From positions 1 through 64,000 of the forward strand of contig CAMCHI010000003.1 in assembly GCA_945874735.1 (NCBI GenBank): a stretch of 64,000 nucleotides of DNA. The letters are read 5' to 3'. Positions 17,921 to 26,647 of this stretch are shown here, in pieces. Position numbers and translations under genes: made by a program. The stretch comes from an uncultured Arcanobacterium sp. Lineage in GTDB: Bacteria > Actinomycetota > Actinomycetes > Actinomycetales > Actinomycetaceae. The notes beneath the pieces are model-generated. The model made no database searches and was not told the DNA's origin. It saw only the letters and a list, made by a program, of their open reading frames with translations. How positions within the stretch are numbered: the stretch's first letter is position 1; the number at the start of each line of letters is the position of its first letter.

Positions 17921-19048
17921 TTAGTTGCCGATACGTAGACCGGTATTAGCTGAGAAGTAATGTACGTGTCCGGTACGAGCACGGAGGTAGATTACATCGT
18001 CAGCATTAACGCGCGTTTCTGGTGGTACGCGTACGGTCATGGTTTCGGAGTTGTCGCCAGATCCGAAACGATCAGCTTCGTTATCAGCACCTTCAATCTT
18101 GCCGTAGATGTAGGAATCAGAGCCTAGGTGTTCTACGAAAGTCACCCGCAATGGGATAGCATCGCTCTCTAATTCGGTTGCGGTTTCAAATGCTTCTGGA
18201 CGCATACCGATGGTTACGGCATTAGCATTTTCAGCATTAAGAGCAGTAACTACATCTGCAGGAAGTGGGAGTGCAGCCTTGCCATATACAGCTTTACCGT
18301 CTACTACTCGCCAGTTGCCTAGGTTCATAGCTGGGGAGCCAATGAAGCCGGCTACGAAAGCGTTAGCTGGACGGGTGAACATTTCATCTGGGGAGGCTAC
18401 TTGCTGTAGTAGACCATCTTTTAGCACTGCAATACGGTCACCCATGGTGAGTGCTTCGGTTTGGTCGTGGGTAACGTAAACCGTGGTAACTCCTAGCTCC
18501 CGCTGTAGGGAAGCAATCTGGGTGCGGGTCTGTACACGCAACTTAGCGTCCAAGTTGGAAAGAGGTTCGTCCATCAAGAACACTTGTGGTTTACGTACAA
18601 TTGCGCGACCCATTGCTACACGCTGACGCTGACCGCCAGATAGTGCCTTAGGCTTACGATCTAGATACTGGGTGAGGTCTAGGATTTTAGCTGCTTCTTC
18701 TACACGCTTGCGGATTTCTGCTTTATCTACACCGGCAATTTTTAGGGCGAAGCCCATGTTGTCTGCAACAGTCATGTGTGGATAGAGCGCGTAGTTCTGG
18801 AATACCATTGCAATATCGCGGTCTTTAGGAGAAACGTCAGTAACGTCACGGTCACCAATGAAAATGCGACCGCCATTAACGTCTTCCAAACCGGCTAACA
18901 TACGCAAAGAGGTGGATTTACCACAGCCAGATGGACCTACAAGGACGAGGAATTCGCCGTCTTTGATTTCTAGATTTAGTTGATCTACTGCTGGTTTATC
19001 CGAACCTGGATAAACGCGCGTAGCGTTCTGAAAAGTAACGGTAGCCAT
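17921..19048 (-). CDS. ugpC: ABC transporter ATP-binding protein, UgpC/MsmK/MalK type (multi-sugar ATPase)
   Basis: Energises carbohydrate or glycerol-3-phosphate importers; in Gram-positives one such orphan ATPase often serves several sugar permeases. Walker A GPSGCGKST, signature LSGGQRQRVAMGRA, Walker B VFLMDEPLSNLD and H-loop VTHDQTEA are intact. The C-terminal regulatory OB domain (about 240-375) is present, as in MalK. The start is ATG at 19048, preceded by AAAGGAAT, in preference to the longer GTG frame from 19063. No permease or binding-protein gene is adjacent, supporting a shared ATPase role. The leader has a promoter with an overlapping inverted repeat. Confidence 0.93.
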   Translation of the reverse strand: MATVTFQNATRVYPGSDKPAVDQLNLEIKDGEFLVLVGPSGCGKSTSLRMLAGLEDVNGGRIFIGDRDVTDVSPKDRDIAMVFQNYALYPHMTVADNMGFALKIAGVDKAEIRKRVEEAAKILDLTQYLDRKPKALSGGQRQRVAMGRAIVRKPQVFLMDEPLSNLDAKLRVQTRTQIASLQRELGVTTVYVTHDQTEALTMGDRIAVLKDGLLQQVASPDEMFTRPANAFVAGFIGSPAMNLGNWRVVDGKAVYGKAALPLPADVVTALNAENANAVTIGMRPEAFETATELESDAIPLRVTFVEHLGSDSYIYGKIEGADNEADRFGSGDNSETMTVRVPPETRVNADDVIYLRARTGHVHYFSANTGLRIGN

Positions 19049-19062
19049 TACTATTCCTTTCA

Positions 19063-19143
19063 CCGGCAGGTACGTGCCGGACGATCCGTAGTGAAAGGTG
19101 CTTATATAAAAAGCACAGTGAATACGTCGGTGTAGTCACTGTG
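19063..19143 (-). promoter_or_regulatory. Structured 5' leader and putative operator of ugpC
   Basis: Three inverted repeats lie between the predicted start site and the ATG: CACAGTGA/TCACTGTG (19114-19121 with 19136-19143), GTGCTT/AAGCAC (19098-19103 with 19111-19116) and CCGGCA/TGCCGG (19063-19068 with 19075-19080). The first spans the predicted transcription start, a classical repressor position. Confidence 0.5.
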
Positions 19144-19148
19144 ATTTA

Positions 19149-19177
19149 TTATTACATACTTTCTAGACTTTATCGAA
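19149..19177 (-). promoter_or_regulatory. Putative ugpC promoter
   Basis: On the minus strand TTCGAT (plus 19172-19177), a 17-base spacer and TAATAA (plus 19149-19154) form a sigma-70-like promoter with a predicted start near 19142. Confidence 0.5.
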
Positions 19178-19294
19178 TATTCAGCCAAGTTCTTACATAT
19201 TTTGCAATAAGTATTACGATAGAAGCAGAAAAATATTGATAATGCGTGCATGGTGAACACACATAAAGCAGATAAGTAGGGAAAAGAGGTGAAA

Positions 19295-21166
19295 ATGCGT
19301 GAGCTAGGTGGTTACACATTACTACGTAAGCTAGGTAGTGGCGGAATGTCGGTGGTTTATGAAGCAATAGACGGAGGCGGTAAATCAGTAGCTTTTAAGC
19401 TATTTCACCCCAGCTGGGTTGAAGAACCAGAGATACTGAAAAGAATGCAGCGAGAAGTGGCAATGCTGCGCCGTATTAAAAGCCCTTATGTGGCACAAAT
19501 TCTTGACGCTGAATTTGATGAAGCAGAGAAATTCATCGTTACTGAACTGGTAACTGGCTTATCTTTACAAGAAGACGTGGTGGAAAACGGTCGTTATACC
19601 GAGGAAGATTTAGAAGAATTAGCGCATAAATTAGGAGAAGCACTCCAGTGCATTCATCAGGCAGGAGTACTGCATCGTGATCTAAAGCCCAGCAATATAA
19701 TGATTAGTGAAGCTGGCCCAGTGATTATTGATTTTGGTATTGCGCAATTAGCAGAGGATACTCGTTTAACTAGGCAAGGGTTACTGGCCCATACTCCAGG
19801 ATATTGCGATCCACGCGTGTTGCGGGGAGCTGCACCAGATAGTGCAGCAGATTGGTGGGCTTTGACGGCAGTATTGGCTTACGCCGCTACGGGTGTCCCG
19901 CCTTTTGGGGCTGGATTGCCAGATGTGATTATGCAACGTGTCTTATTTGAGTTGCCTGATTTACCTAATCTAGCGCCTGATTTGGCTGATTTGTTTACGT
20001 TAGCGCTTAGCGGAAAAATGGAAAACAGGATAGATTTTGCTACATTTATGCGAGGTTTACCTGATCCGCAAAAAGTGTTACCTACCCGTATTATTCCTGT
20101 AACAACAGAGGAACAAACTCAAGTTTTGCCGAGTCCTGTACGGGCAGATAGTTCAGTATTTAGCCGGGATTTTGTGCAGGATAATGCTACAGAGCTAATT
20201 GATACAGAAGTGTCAAACACGTTAGTGTTGCCAGAAAATAGTGAAGCGCAAAATTATCCACAATATCCTGCTAGTAGTCCAGTACTTCCGTTGGGGAGAA
20301 TTGCTGCCAAAGCAGAAGATACTTTAGAAACAGGGGTGAATACTAGCTATGTGCGTCCCACCCCGTTTAATCCTTTTTCTAATCGTCCGTCAGATTTAGA
20401 GGTGACACCAGTGGATACCGTGCACAATTTACGACAAGCTGACGTTATACGTGGGGAAGTTAAAAATTCTCGCCACCTATTTTTATTAGTTTCTGTGGCG
20501 GCGCTGGCAGCTATTTGGGGCGGATTAATGCCTGGTAAATATATATTGGCATTGCTGTCTACCACTTTAATTCTGGATGTGTGGGGACGTTTTAGGCAAC
20601 AAAAAGAAGAACGAGAGTTAGCTGGTGCGGCTATTTTCAGTTCCACTATGTTTGCATTAGTGCGACTACCTAAGAATTTATTATTTAGTCTATTACGTAT
20701 GCTACTAGCAGGGGTGGTAGTAGGATTACTGGGTATTTTCGTATCGCGATTCACTCCGTTAAATTTGTTTGATTATTTGCCGGAATTAGCTAGGCAAGCA
20801 GGTGAGGGTGGAAGTGCCGGAGCGAATTTGATTGGTTTAATGAACCAAGAAGGCGCGCAAAATGTATTGGCAGGTGGACAGGTAAGTCCGTCTTTATCGG
20901 TGGCGCTAGCAGTATGGCTTTTTATTTTTACTTGTTGTTTTTGGCTTATTCCAGTTAATTCCAGTGGACGGGCGGGAGCACAGCGGATACTAGATTTATT
21001 AGTGCCTACCGCTACTTTCCGTATTTTCTGGTTGCTAGTCGTATGGGGATTAGGAGTAGCTTCGGTATTTTATATTTACGTTACTCATACGGCTTGGCAA
21101 ATAGACTGGAGTTATGTGAACTTACAGCAATTAATTTGGGTGATTTCTAAACTCACAGGTTTTTAG
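19295..21166 (+). CDS. Membrane Ser/Thr protein kinase (Hanks type)
   Basis: Phosphorylates protein Ser/Thr residues at the membrane. The kinase domain occupies about residues 5-265: Gly loop LGSGGMSVVYEA, catalytic Lys K35 (VAFKLF), HRDLKPSNIM with D129, and DFG with D147. A long Thr/Pro/Glu-rich juxtamembrane linker follows (about 270-390). The C-terminus has four or more membrane helices (about 390-620) instead of the single helix and PASTA repeats of PknB, so it is not the cell-division kinase. ATG 19295 is chosen because AGAGG is suitably spaced; GTG 19289 overlaps that site. It diverges from ugpC. Confidence 0.92.
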   Translation: MRELGGYTLLRKLGSGGMSVVYEAIDGGGKSVAFKLFHPSWVEEPEILKRMQREVAMLRRIKSPYVAQILDAEFDEAEKFIVTELVTGLSLQEDVVENGRYTEEDLEELAHKLGEALQCIHQAGVLHRDLKPSNIMISEAGPVIIDFGIAQLAEDTRLTRQGLLAHTPGYCDPRVLRGAAPDSAADWWALTAVLAYAATGVPPFGAGLPDVIMQRVLFELPDLPNLAPDLADLFTLALSGKMENRIDFATFMRGLPDPQKVLPTRIIPVTTEEQTQVLPSPVRADSSVFSRDFVQDNATELIDTEVSNTLVLPENSEAQNYPQYPASSPVLPLGRIAAKAEDTLETGVNTSYVRPTPFNPFSNRPSDLEVTPVDTVHNLRQADVIRGEVKNSRHLFLLVSVAALAAIWGGLMPGKYILALLSTTLILDVWGRFRQQKEERELAGAAIFSSTMFALVRLPKNLLFSLLRMLLAGVVVGLLGIFVSRFTPLNLFDYLPELARQAGEGGSAGANLIGLMNQEGAQNVLAGGQVSPSLSVALAVWLFIFTCCFWLIPVNSSGRAGAQRILDLLVPTATFRIFWLLVVWGLGVASVFYIYVTHTAWQIDWSYVNLQQLIWVISKLTGF

Positions 21167-21461
21167 AAAATCTAGCTGGAAAAATATTTGTAAATACGGC
21201 TATATAAACCAAGAATACACTAAGCGGTTTTTTGATTAATGTAGGCAAGTTTTACGTGCTTTTAGCGAAATAATATAGTGCTTGCTGGGGTTAATATATT
21301 AGTATGCTAAATTAAAACGCGCTAATAATTTGCTAAGTTGTTTTAGAATTATTAGAGCAAGAAGTACTACTATCAGCTGAATTAAGAATTTTAGAAGTCG
21401 TAGAGCAGATAAGAGAATTAGTAAAGCTGGTGAAACTTAGAAAACAGAGAGTTGAGTAAGT

Positions 21462-22334
21462 ATGGCTGCAAAGCAAACGCCAGGCATGGTAGGTCAGAAA
21501 GCTACTCGCGATGAACGTAGAGCAGAAGCGCGAGAAAAAGCACGGTTACTGCAAATACAGGAAGAAAAGCGAGCAAAGCGCAACCGATTTTTGCTAATCG
21601 GTGGAGTTTTGGTGGCGTTGGCACTGGTAGTGTTGGCAATTGTGAAAATTGTATCCAGTGGTAGCAATGATTATGGTAGCTATGATGGCACTGCTCGTCC
21701 TGCCAAGTTAGCTAATGTGAGCGCTGATTACGGTATTGCAGTTAATGCAAACGGTGCGGCAGTTGCACAAGCAGATACTGCATTGCCTAAGCTGGAAATT
21801 TTTGCAGACAGTATGTGTGTGCATTGTGCGAATTTGGACGTGACGGCTCGAGCTGATTTGTCTAAAGTAGTGGCAGATGGCAAGTTGCAGTTGGTGCGTT
21901 ATCCAGTGGCTATTTTAAGTCCAGAATTTTCTGCTAATGGAGCAGCCGCATTATTCTACATTGCTACTTATGCCCCCGAGCAATTTAATGCTTTCCATGA
22001 TGCGCTATTTGACCGTTCAAGTGAGATTTTGTTGGCCCGCACTGCGGCTCAGCCTACTTTAGGAGAGATTGCAGATATTGCTAAGAAGGTAGGCGTGCAG
22101 GCAGAGGTAGTAAATGATTTACCAGCTTCTATTGCGGCTGCGGACTGGAAGGCAGTAGTAGAAAAGGCAACAATAGCTTTCCGTGATGCTGGACATACAG
22201 GCACTCCAACCGTATTGGCAAACGGTAAGGCTACTACCCGTTATGCTGAGCTAGGTATCCCAGCTTTCTTAGAAGAAGTAATCGCTGGTAAGGAAGCTAG
22301 TGCAACGGAAACTGAAACGGATACTACCGAGTAA
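21462..22334 (+). CDS. DsbA-like membrane-anchored thioredoxin-fold protein
   Basis: A 290-residue protein: charged cytoplasmic N-terminus (1-40), one transmembrane helix (about 42-64) and an extracytoplasmic DsbA-family thioredoxin fold with active site CVHC (C119, C122) in a FADSMCVHCANL context. The cis-Pro loop is GHTGTPTVLANGK. Such proteins oxidise or isomerise disulphides in exported proteins. In Actinomyces-type bacteria this matters for pilin folding, which fits the surface protein at the window start. Start ATG 21462 has only a weak AGAGAG site. The preceding 295 bp hold no recognisable gene. Confidence 0.9.
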   Translation: MAAKQTPGMVGQKATRDERRAEAREKARLLQIQEEKRAKRNRFLLIGGVLVALALVVLAIVKIVSSGSNDYGSYDGTARPAKLANVSADYGIAVNANGAAVAQADTALPKLEIFADSMCVHCANLDVTARADLSKVVADGKLQLVRYPVAILSPEFSANGAAALFYIATYAPEQFNAFHDALFDRSSEILLARTAAQPTLGEIADIAKKVGVQAEVVNDLPASIAAADWKAVVEKATIAFRDAGHTGTPTVLANGKATTRYAELGIPAFLEEVIAGKEASATETETDTTE

Positions 22335-22372
22335 ACGCTAGTAAATTAGTGACTATTACTAAGTAGAGTGTT

Positions 22373-22424
22373 AGAAAACCAAGGGAGAAGTGTTAGTTTA
22401 GTTAGCGCTCTGCCTTGGTTTTCT
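22373..22424 (+). terminator. Large hairpin downstream of the DsbA-like gene
   Basis: A perfect 12-bp stem AGAAAACCAAGG/CCTTGGTTTTCT (22373-22384 with 22413-22424) with a 28-base loop. There is no good T run after the stem, but the arm itself ends in TTTTCT. Confidence 0.6.
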
Positions 22425-22496
22425 GGCATTATAGAAAAGCATGAGAAATAATTAATTTGCATAAATAGAGCAAGTTTATTAAAGTTTCTTATCTCA

Positions 22497-22569
22497 GCCT
22501 CCTTAGCTCAGTTGGTAGAGCGCCGCTCTTGTAAAGCGAAGGTCGTCGGTTCGAGTCCGACAGGGGGCT
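22497..22569 (+). tRNA. tRNA-Thr (anticodon TGT)
   Basis: A 73-base cloverleaf: acceptor GCCTCCT/AGGGGGC with T discriminator, D-arm GCTCAGTTGGTAGAGC, anticodon loop CTTGTAA with TGT at 22530-22532, and T-arm GTCGG-TTCGAGT-CCGAC. The outermost anticodon-stem pair is C-A. No CCA is encoded. Confidence 0.97.
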
Positions 22570-22632
22570 CTTTTATTTTCTAGGCAAGTGCGTGGAAACC
22601 GAGAAGATAGTGAGTGCCTAAAAGTGAAAATT

Positions 22633-22998
22633 ATGTACAAACTTCTAGGTTTTATTTTTTTAGGTTGTGCAGTATTTGGGGTAGTAATGCCATTAGTGCC
22701 AGCTACCCCGTTTTTATTGTTGGCGCTTTTTTTCTTTAGTCGCAGTAGTCCCAAATGGCATTCGTATATTATGGAGCACCCAGTATTTGGGATGTATATA
22801 CGTAATTATCGCAGGGGTGAAATGCGCCGTTCTCATAAAACTTTTACGCTTATGTTCATGTGGGTAAGCATGGGCTGGGGAATGTTTATGTCGGGTTTTC
22901 ATCTTTGGGCAGTAGGGGCGATGCTATTGATCGGTTCTGCGGTGACTTTGCATTTATTTTTGCTGGCTAAACCAGCTAGTGACACGATAAAAAGCTAA
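22633..22998 (+). CDS. DUF454 (YbaN family) inner-membrane protein
   Basis: A 121-residue protein with the DUF454 signature at its start, LGFIFLGCAVFGVVMPLVPA, followed by TPFLLLALFFFSRSSPKWH and HPVFGMYIRNYRRG, and a second hydrophobic region (about 75-115). Function unknown. ATG 22633 gives the family's normal N-terminus; the in-frame upstream codons read back toward the tRNA-Thr. No ribosome site is evident, and it may be read through from the tRNA promoter. Confidence 0.85.
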   Translation: MYKLLGFIFLGCAVFGVVMPLVPATPFLLLALFFFSRSSPKWHSYIMEHPVFGMYIRNYRRGEMRRSHKTFTLMFMWVSMGWGMFMSGFHLWAVGAMLLIGSAVTLHLFLLAKPASDTIKS

Positions 22999-23150
22999 AT
23001 TGGCCAGAGAAATAGTAACTTCTCCGAAACGGCATACCTAATTTTTAATAACCATATCAGTATTAAGCTAGGTAAACGCTTCGTAAAACTTTACTTATGT
23101 TTTTTGGAACTCATTTCCGTTTCTTTTCACAGCAGGCTATATTAGTACAC

Positions 23151-23174
23151 AACCCAACTGTGTTGGGTTTTATC
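23151..23174 (+). terminator. Terminator-like hairpin in front of the alanine symporter
   Basis: AACCCAAC (23151-23158) pairs with GTTGGGTT (23162-23169) around a 3-base loop, followed by TTTATC. It lies 50 bp before the symporter start. It could end the DUF454 transcript or act as an attenuator in the symporter leader. Confidence 0.6.
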
Positions 23175-23221
23175 TGTAAGTTAAATTAGCAAGCTTTAGT
23201 GAGGAAGTAACGAGGAATATC

Positions 23222-24637
23222 ATGGAACAGCTGGCTCTAACCATTGGAATGATTGCCGATAAAATTACCCAATTCGGCACGCTATGGATTCTATTAGGGG
23301 CTGGCTTGTATTTCACTTGGCGCACGCGCGTGGTGCAGGTACGTTTCTTTACCCATATGATTAAAGTGGTATTGGGTTCGCGTTCAGGTGCGCAAGGTGG
23401 TATTTCGTCGTTCCAAGCTTTTTGTATTTCCTTGGCGGCACGTGTGGGTATCGGCAATGTGTTTGGAGTGGCAGCAGCCTTAATGTTTGGTGGGCCAGGT
23501 GCTATTTTCTGGATGTGGATTGTGGCGCTTTTAGGCATGGCTACTGCTTTTCAAGAAGCAGTATTAGCGCAAATTTTCAAGGTGCGCGCTAAAGATGGCA
23601 CTTTCCGTGGTGGCCCTGCTTATTATATGAAATTAGGTATGAATGCTAAGCCTTTAGCGGTAGTTTTTGCGGTGATTACCATTATTACTTGTGGAGTGGT
23701 GATTACTTCGGTGCAGTCTAATGCGATTGCCGAAACTATGAAGTCGCAAGCAGGCACAAATCAGGCTTTGACGGCAGCTTTGCTGTTTGCTTTTTCTGCT
23801 CCCATCATTTTAGGCGGAATTCGTTCGGTGGCTAAAGTTACGGAAATTATGGCTCCGGTGATGGCTTTAGTGTATGTGCTGATGTCTTTCGTAATTGTGG
23901 GAATGAATATAGGAGAATTTCCTAGCGTATTGGGCATGATTTTCCAGTCGGCTTTTGCTTCTCAACCTTTAGTGGCAGGATTAGGGGGCGGAATTTTAGC
24001 CGCTATTATTAACGGTACACAGCGCGGATTATTTTCTAATGAAGCTGGGCAAGGTACTGCCCCTAATGCGGCTGCTACTGCCACGGTGAAGCACCCAGTT
24101 GCGCAAGGATTGATTCAGTCCTTGGGAGTTTTTGTAGATACCATTATCGTGTGTACTACTACGGCTTTCGTGATTTTGGTAGCTGGCCCTGAGGTGTGGA
24201 TGCAAGAGGGAGTAAATCCTGCTAATTTAACAACTTTAGCGGTAGCACATGAATTGGGACAGTGGACGGTAGTGCCGATGGCTAGCATGATTTTTGTGTT
24301 GGCATTTTCTTCGATTATTGCCGCTTACGTGTATTCGGAAGTAAACTTGCAGTTTATTTTAGATCGCCCGTGGGGGCCATGGTTGGTACGTATCGTGTCT
24401 ATTGCTTCGGTGGTGCTAGGAGCAATGGTGAGCCTGAATGTGCTGTGGGAGTCAGTAGATATTGCTATGGCAATTATGACCATCACTAATTTGTTGGCTT
24501 TAATAGTGCTGGCAAAGTGGGCGGTAGCAGCTTTGCAAGATTACGACCGGCAGCGTAAAGCAGGAATTGCTGAGCCGGTGTTTAATGCGGATGCTGCGCA
24601 ATTGCCAGGAGAGCTACCAGGGGATGTGTGGAGATAA
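23222..24637 (+). CDS. Alanine/glycine:cation symporter family protein (AGCS)
   Basis: A 471-residue transporter with about 11 membrane helices that imports alanine or glycine with Na+ or H+. Family hallmarks include the segments SLAARVGIGNVFGVAAAL, GPGAIFWMWIVALLGMATAF and FRGGPAYYMK, and NGTQRGLFSNEAGQGTAPNA, the AGCS signature. The start has GAGGAA seven bases upstream. It forms a single-gene unit preceded by the hairpin at 23151. Confidence 0.93.
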   Translation: MEQLALTIGMIADKITQFGTLWILLGAGLYFTWRTRVVQVRFFTHMIKVVLGSRSGAQGGISSFQAFCISLAARVGIGNVFGVAAALMFGGPGAIFWMWIVALLGMATAFQEAVLAQIFKVRAKDGTFRGGPAYYMKLGMNAKPLAVVFAVITIITCGVVITSVQSNAIAETMKSQAGTNQALTAALLFAFSAPIILGGIRSVAKVTEIMAPVMALVYVLMSFVIVGMNIGEFPSVLGMIFQSAFASQPLVAGLGGGILAAIINGTQRGLFSNEAGQGTAPNAAATATVKHPVAQGLIQSLGVFVDTIIVCTTTAFVILVAGPEVWMQEGVNPANLTTLAVAHELGQWTVVPMASMIFVLAFSSIIAAYVYSEVNLQFILDRPWGPWLVRIVSIASVVLGAMVSLNVLWESVDIAMAIMTITNLLALIVLAKWAVAALQDYDRQRKAGIAEPVFNADAAQLPGELPGDVWR

Positions 24638-24685
24638 TTCTGTTTATCTCACTAATTATTTGGAGTCGTTCAATATAGTTATTTA

Positions 24686-24818
24686 CTTAATAGTTTGCTA
24701 TTCCAGAATGCGCAGCTTAGTGACAAGTATTTAACATGGCTGTACTAGCGGAAATAATCTATGTCCTCCCTTAACTTAGGGGAAAGAAAAGCGTCCTAGA
24801 TCCTAGCAAACTATTAGG
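24686..24818 (+). promoter_or_regulatory. Long-range inverted repeat and promoter in the trhO leader
   Basis: AATAGTTTGCTA (24689-24700) is the exact reverse complement of TAGCAAACTATT (24804-24815). The pairing extends by three positions to 24686/24818 (one G-T pair), reaching into the TAGGAG ribosome site of trhO (24815-24820). Between the arms is a plausible promoter, GTGACA (24720-24725), 17 bases, TACTAG (24743-24748). Transcripts from that promoter would lack the left arm; transcripts from upstream would contain both. Confidence 0.45.
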
Positions 24819-24825
24819 AGTAACT

Positions 24826-25731
24826 ATGGCTATGCCCCGTATTTTATTGTTCTACAAGTTCACCCCCATTAAAGATCCAGCCGCAGTGATGCTATGGCAA
24901 AAAGCATTGTGCCAGGAATTAAAGCTACGGGGAAGAATTTTGATTTCTGAGCATGGCATTAACGCTACTTTAGGTGGATCGTTAGCTGCTTGTAAGCAAT
25001 ATATGCGCCGTTATCGCGATTACGAGCCATTTAGAGGCACGGACTTTAAAATTTCTCTGGGTACTGGGCTTGATGAACAAGGCTACTCTTTAGATTTTCC
25101 CCGTCTATCGGTAAAGGTGCGAAAAGAAATAGTGGGATTTGGCGCGCCAGATGAACTGAAAGTGGATAGTCAAGGAGTAGTAGGCGGCGGGATCCATGTG
25201 AAACCAGAAGATTTAGAACAACTTATCGCCGATAATCCTGATTTAGTGTTTTTTGATGGACGCAATAAGGTGGAATGGGAAATTGGCAGATTTGAAAATG
25301 CTATCGTGCCTAACACTTTCACTTCCCATGATTTCATTGCGGAATTAGAAAGCGGTAAATTTGACGACATTAAAGACAAGCCAATTTTGTCTTACTGCAC
25401 GGGTGGTATTCGTTGTGAAATTCTCTCTGCCATGATGATAAATCGCGGGTTTACCAAAGTTTATCAATTAGAGGGCGGCATACATCGTTATGCAGAAAAA
25501 TATGGGAATACTAAGCGCTGGCAAGGCTCTTTAGTGGTGTTTGATGGCAGAGAAGTCGTGGATTATTCCGCTGATCCGCAACGCATTGGGCAGTGTCACA
25601 ACTGTGGATCCCCAGCAAATCGTCTACATAACTGTGATGATTTGGCTTGCCGTGAGCGTTTAGTAGTATGTGGACACTGTGCAGATTTACCAACTTGGTG
25701 TGAAGTACATAAAGCAGAAACTGTCTGTTAA
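24826..25731 (+). CDS. trhO: tRNA uridine(34) hydroxylase TrhO (rhodanese-like)
   Basis: Oxygen-dependent hydroxylation of U34 in tRNAs that carry (c)mo5U. The 301-residue product has an N-terminal acylphosphatase-like domain (LLFYKFTPIKDPAAVMLWQK, then GRILISEHGINATLGG), a rhodanese domain with active-site CTGGIRC and the HxC-rich C-terminal part (QCHNCGSPANRLHNCDDLAC and VCGHC) that probably binds zinc. It matches YceA/TrhO over full length. Start ATG 24826 has AGGAG at five bases. It converges on ung with nine bases between stops. Confidence 0.93.
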   Translation: MAMPRILLFYKFTPIKDPAAVMLWQKALCQELKLRGRILISEHGINATLGGSLAACKQYMRRYRDYEPFRGTDFKISLGTGLDEQGYSLDFPRLSVKVRKEIVGFGAPDELKVDSQGVVGGGIHVKPEDLEQLIADNPDLVFFDGRNKVEWEIGRFENAIVPNTFTSHDFIAELESGKFDDIKDKPILSYCTGGIRCEILSAMMINRGFTKVYQLEGGIHRYAEKYGNTKRWQGSLVVFDGREVVDYSADPQRIGQCHNCGSPANRLHNCDDLACRERLVVCGHCADLPTWCEVHKAETVC

Positions 25732-25740
25732 GGAGTTACT

Positions 25741-26511
25741 TTACCAGTTTATTGGATAAGCGCCTTGCTCTTGGAGTAAGGCGTTTATTTTAGAAAAAGG
25801 ACGCGAACCAAAAAATCCCCGATATGCGGAAAGTGGGGAAGGGTGTACTCCGGTAATAGTGGCGGTGTTGGGTAATAATTTTTGTAATTTTCCCGCAGGT
25901 TTTCCCCAAAGCACTGCTACTAAAGGCAGGTCACGTTTATCTAAGGTGGACACCACTAGATCGGTGATTAATTCCCATCCCCAACGGGCATGGCTATTAG
26001 ACGCCCCCGCGCGTACGGTAAGTACCCGATTTAGTAGCATAACTCCTTGTTCCGTCCAGCGACTTAAATTACGGGGAGTAATAGGGGTGGGATTGTTAAA
26101 GGTTTTTGTAGTAGTCGTGGAGCTGGTGGAAAATTCTTCAGCAAGTGAGAAAAGATTAGAGGATGGTTCAGTAGTATTTTCGATAAAGATAGTGCCTAAA
26201 TCTGTTGCGCATTCTTGCAAGATATTGCGTAAAGAAGGTGGTAATGGTTTAACTTCCGGTGGTACAGCAAATGCCAATCCGATAGCGTGTTTGGGATTAG
26301 GGTAAGGGTCTTGCCCCACGATAAGCACTTTGGTGTGCTCAATGGGGTATTGAAAAGCGCGCATAATATGAGCGGGAGCAGGTAGGATCAATTCTCCTTG
26401 TGCTATGTCTTGCTCTAATAAGTGACAAATATTTTGTAGCTCAGGTGCTACTTTGGCAAATATAGCTCGCCAAGAAGAATGGCAGGGAGCAAGTAGCGTT
26501 TCTAAATCCAT
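25741..26511 (-). CDS. ung: Uracil-DNA glycosylase with a Ser/Thr-rich insertion
   Basis: Removes uracil from DNA in base excision repair. Catalytic D68 lies in VGQDPYPNP, the uracil-binding block in KHAIGLAFAV, and H223 in GVHPSPLSAYRGFFGSRPFS. The product has 256 residues against about 225 for typical Ung. The excess is a low-complexity stretch at about residues 106-147 (with STSSTTTTKT) between the PSLRNILQE helix and the WTEQGVMLLN strand, a position where other Ungs have a shorter loop. Catalytic motifs are intact, so activity is expected. Confidence 0.95.
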   Translation of the reverse strand: MDLETLLAPCHSSWRAIFAKVAPELQNICHLLEQDIAQGELILPAPAHIMRAFQYPIEHTKVLIVGQDPYPNPKHAIGLAFAVPPEVKPLPPSLRNILQECATDLGTIFIENTTEPSSNLFSLAEEFSTSSTTTTKTFNNPTPITPRNLSRWTEQGVMLLNRVLTVRAGASNSHARWGWELITDLVVSTLDKRDLPLVAVLWGKPAGKLQKLLPNTATITGVHPSPLSAYRGFFGSRPFSKINALLQEQGAYPINW

Positions 26512-26647
26512 GTTTTAAGTGTAGCGGGCAGGAGTGGGAAGTAATTGTTTATGAGATAGGAAGTAGTGAATCATGCTGGGGGAGAAAAATGAGGCTTAAG
26601 ATAGAGCGGGTGAAGATTTTTCCGTTAAAGTAGACGGAGAAATGCTG

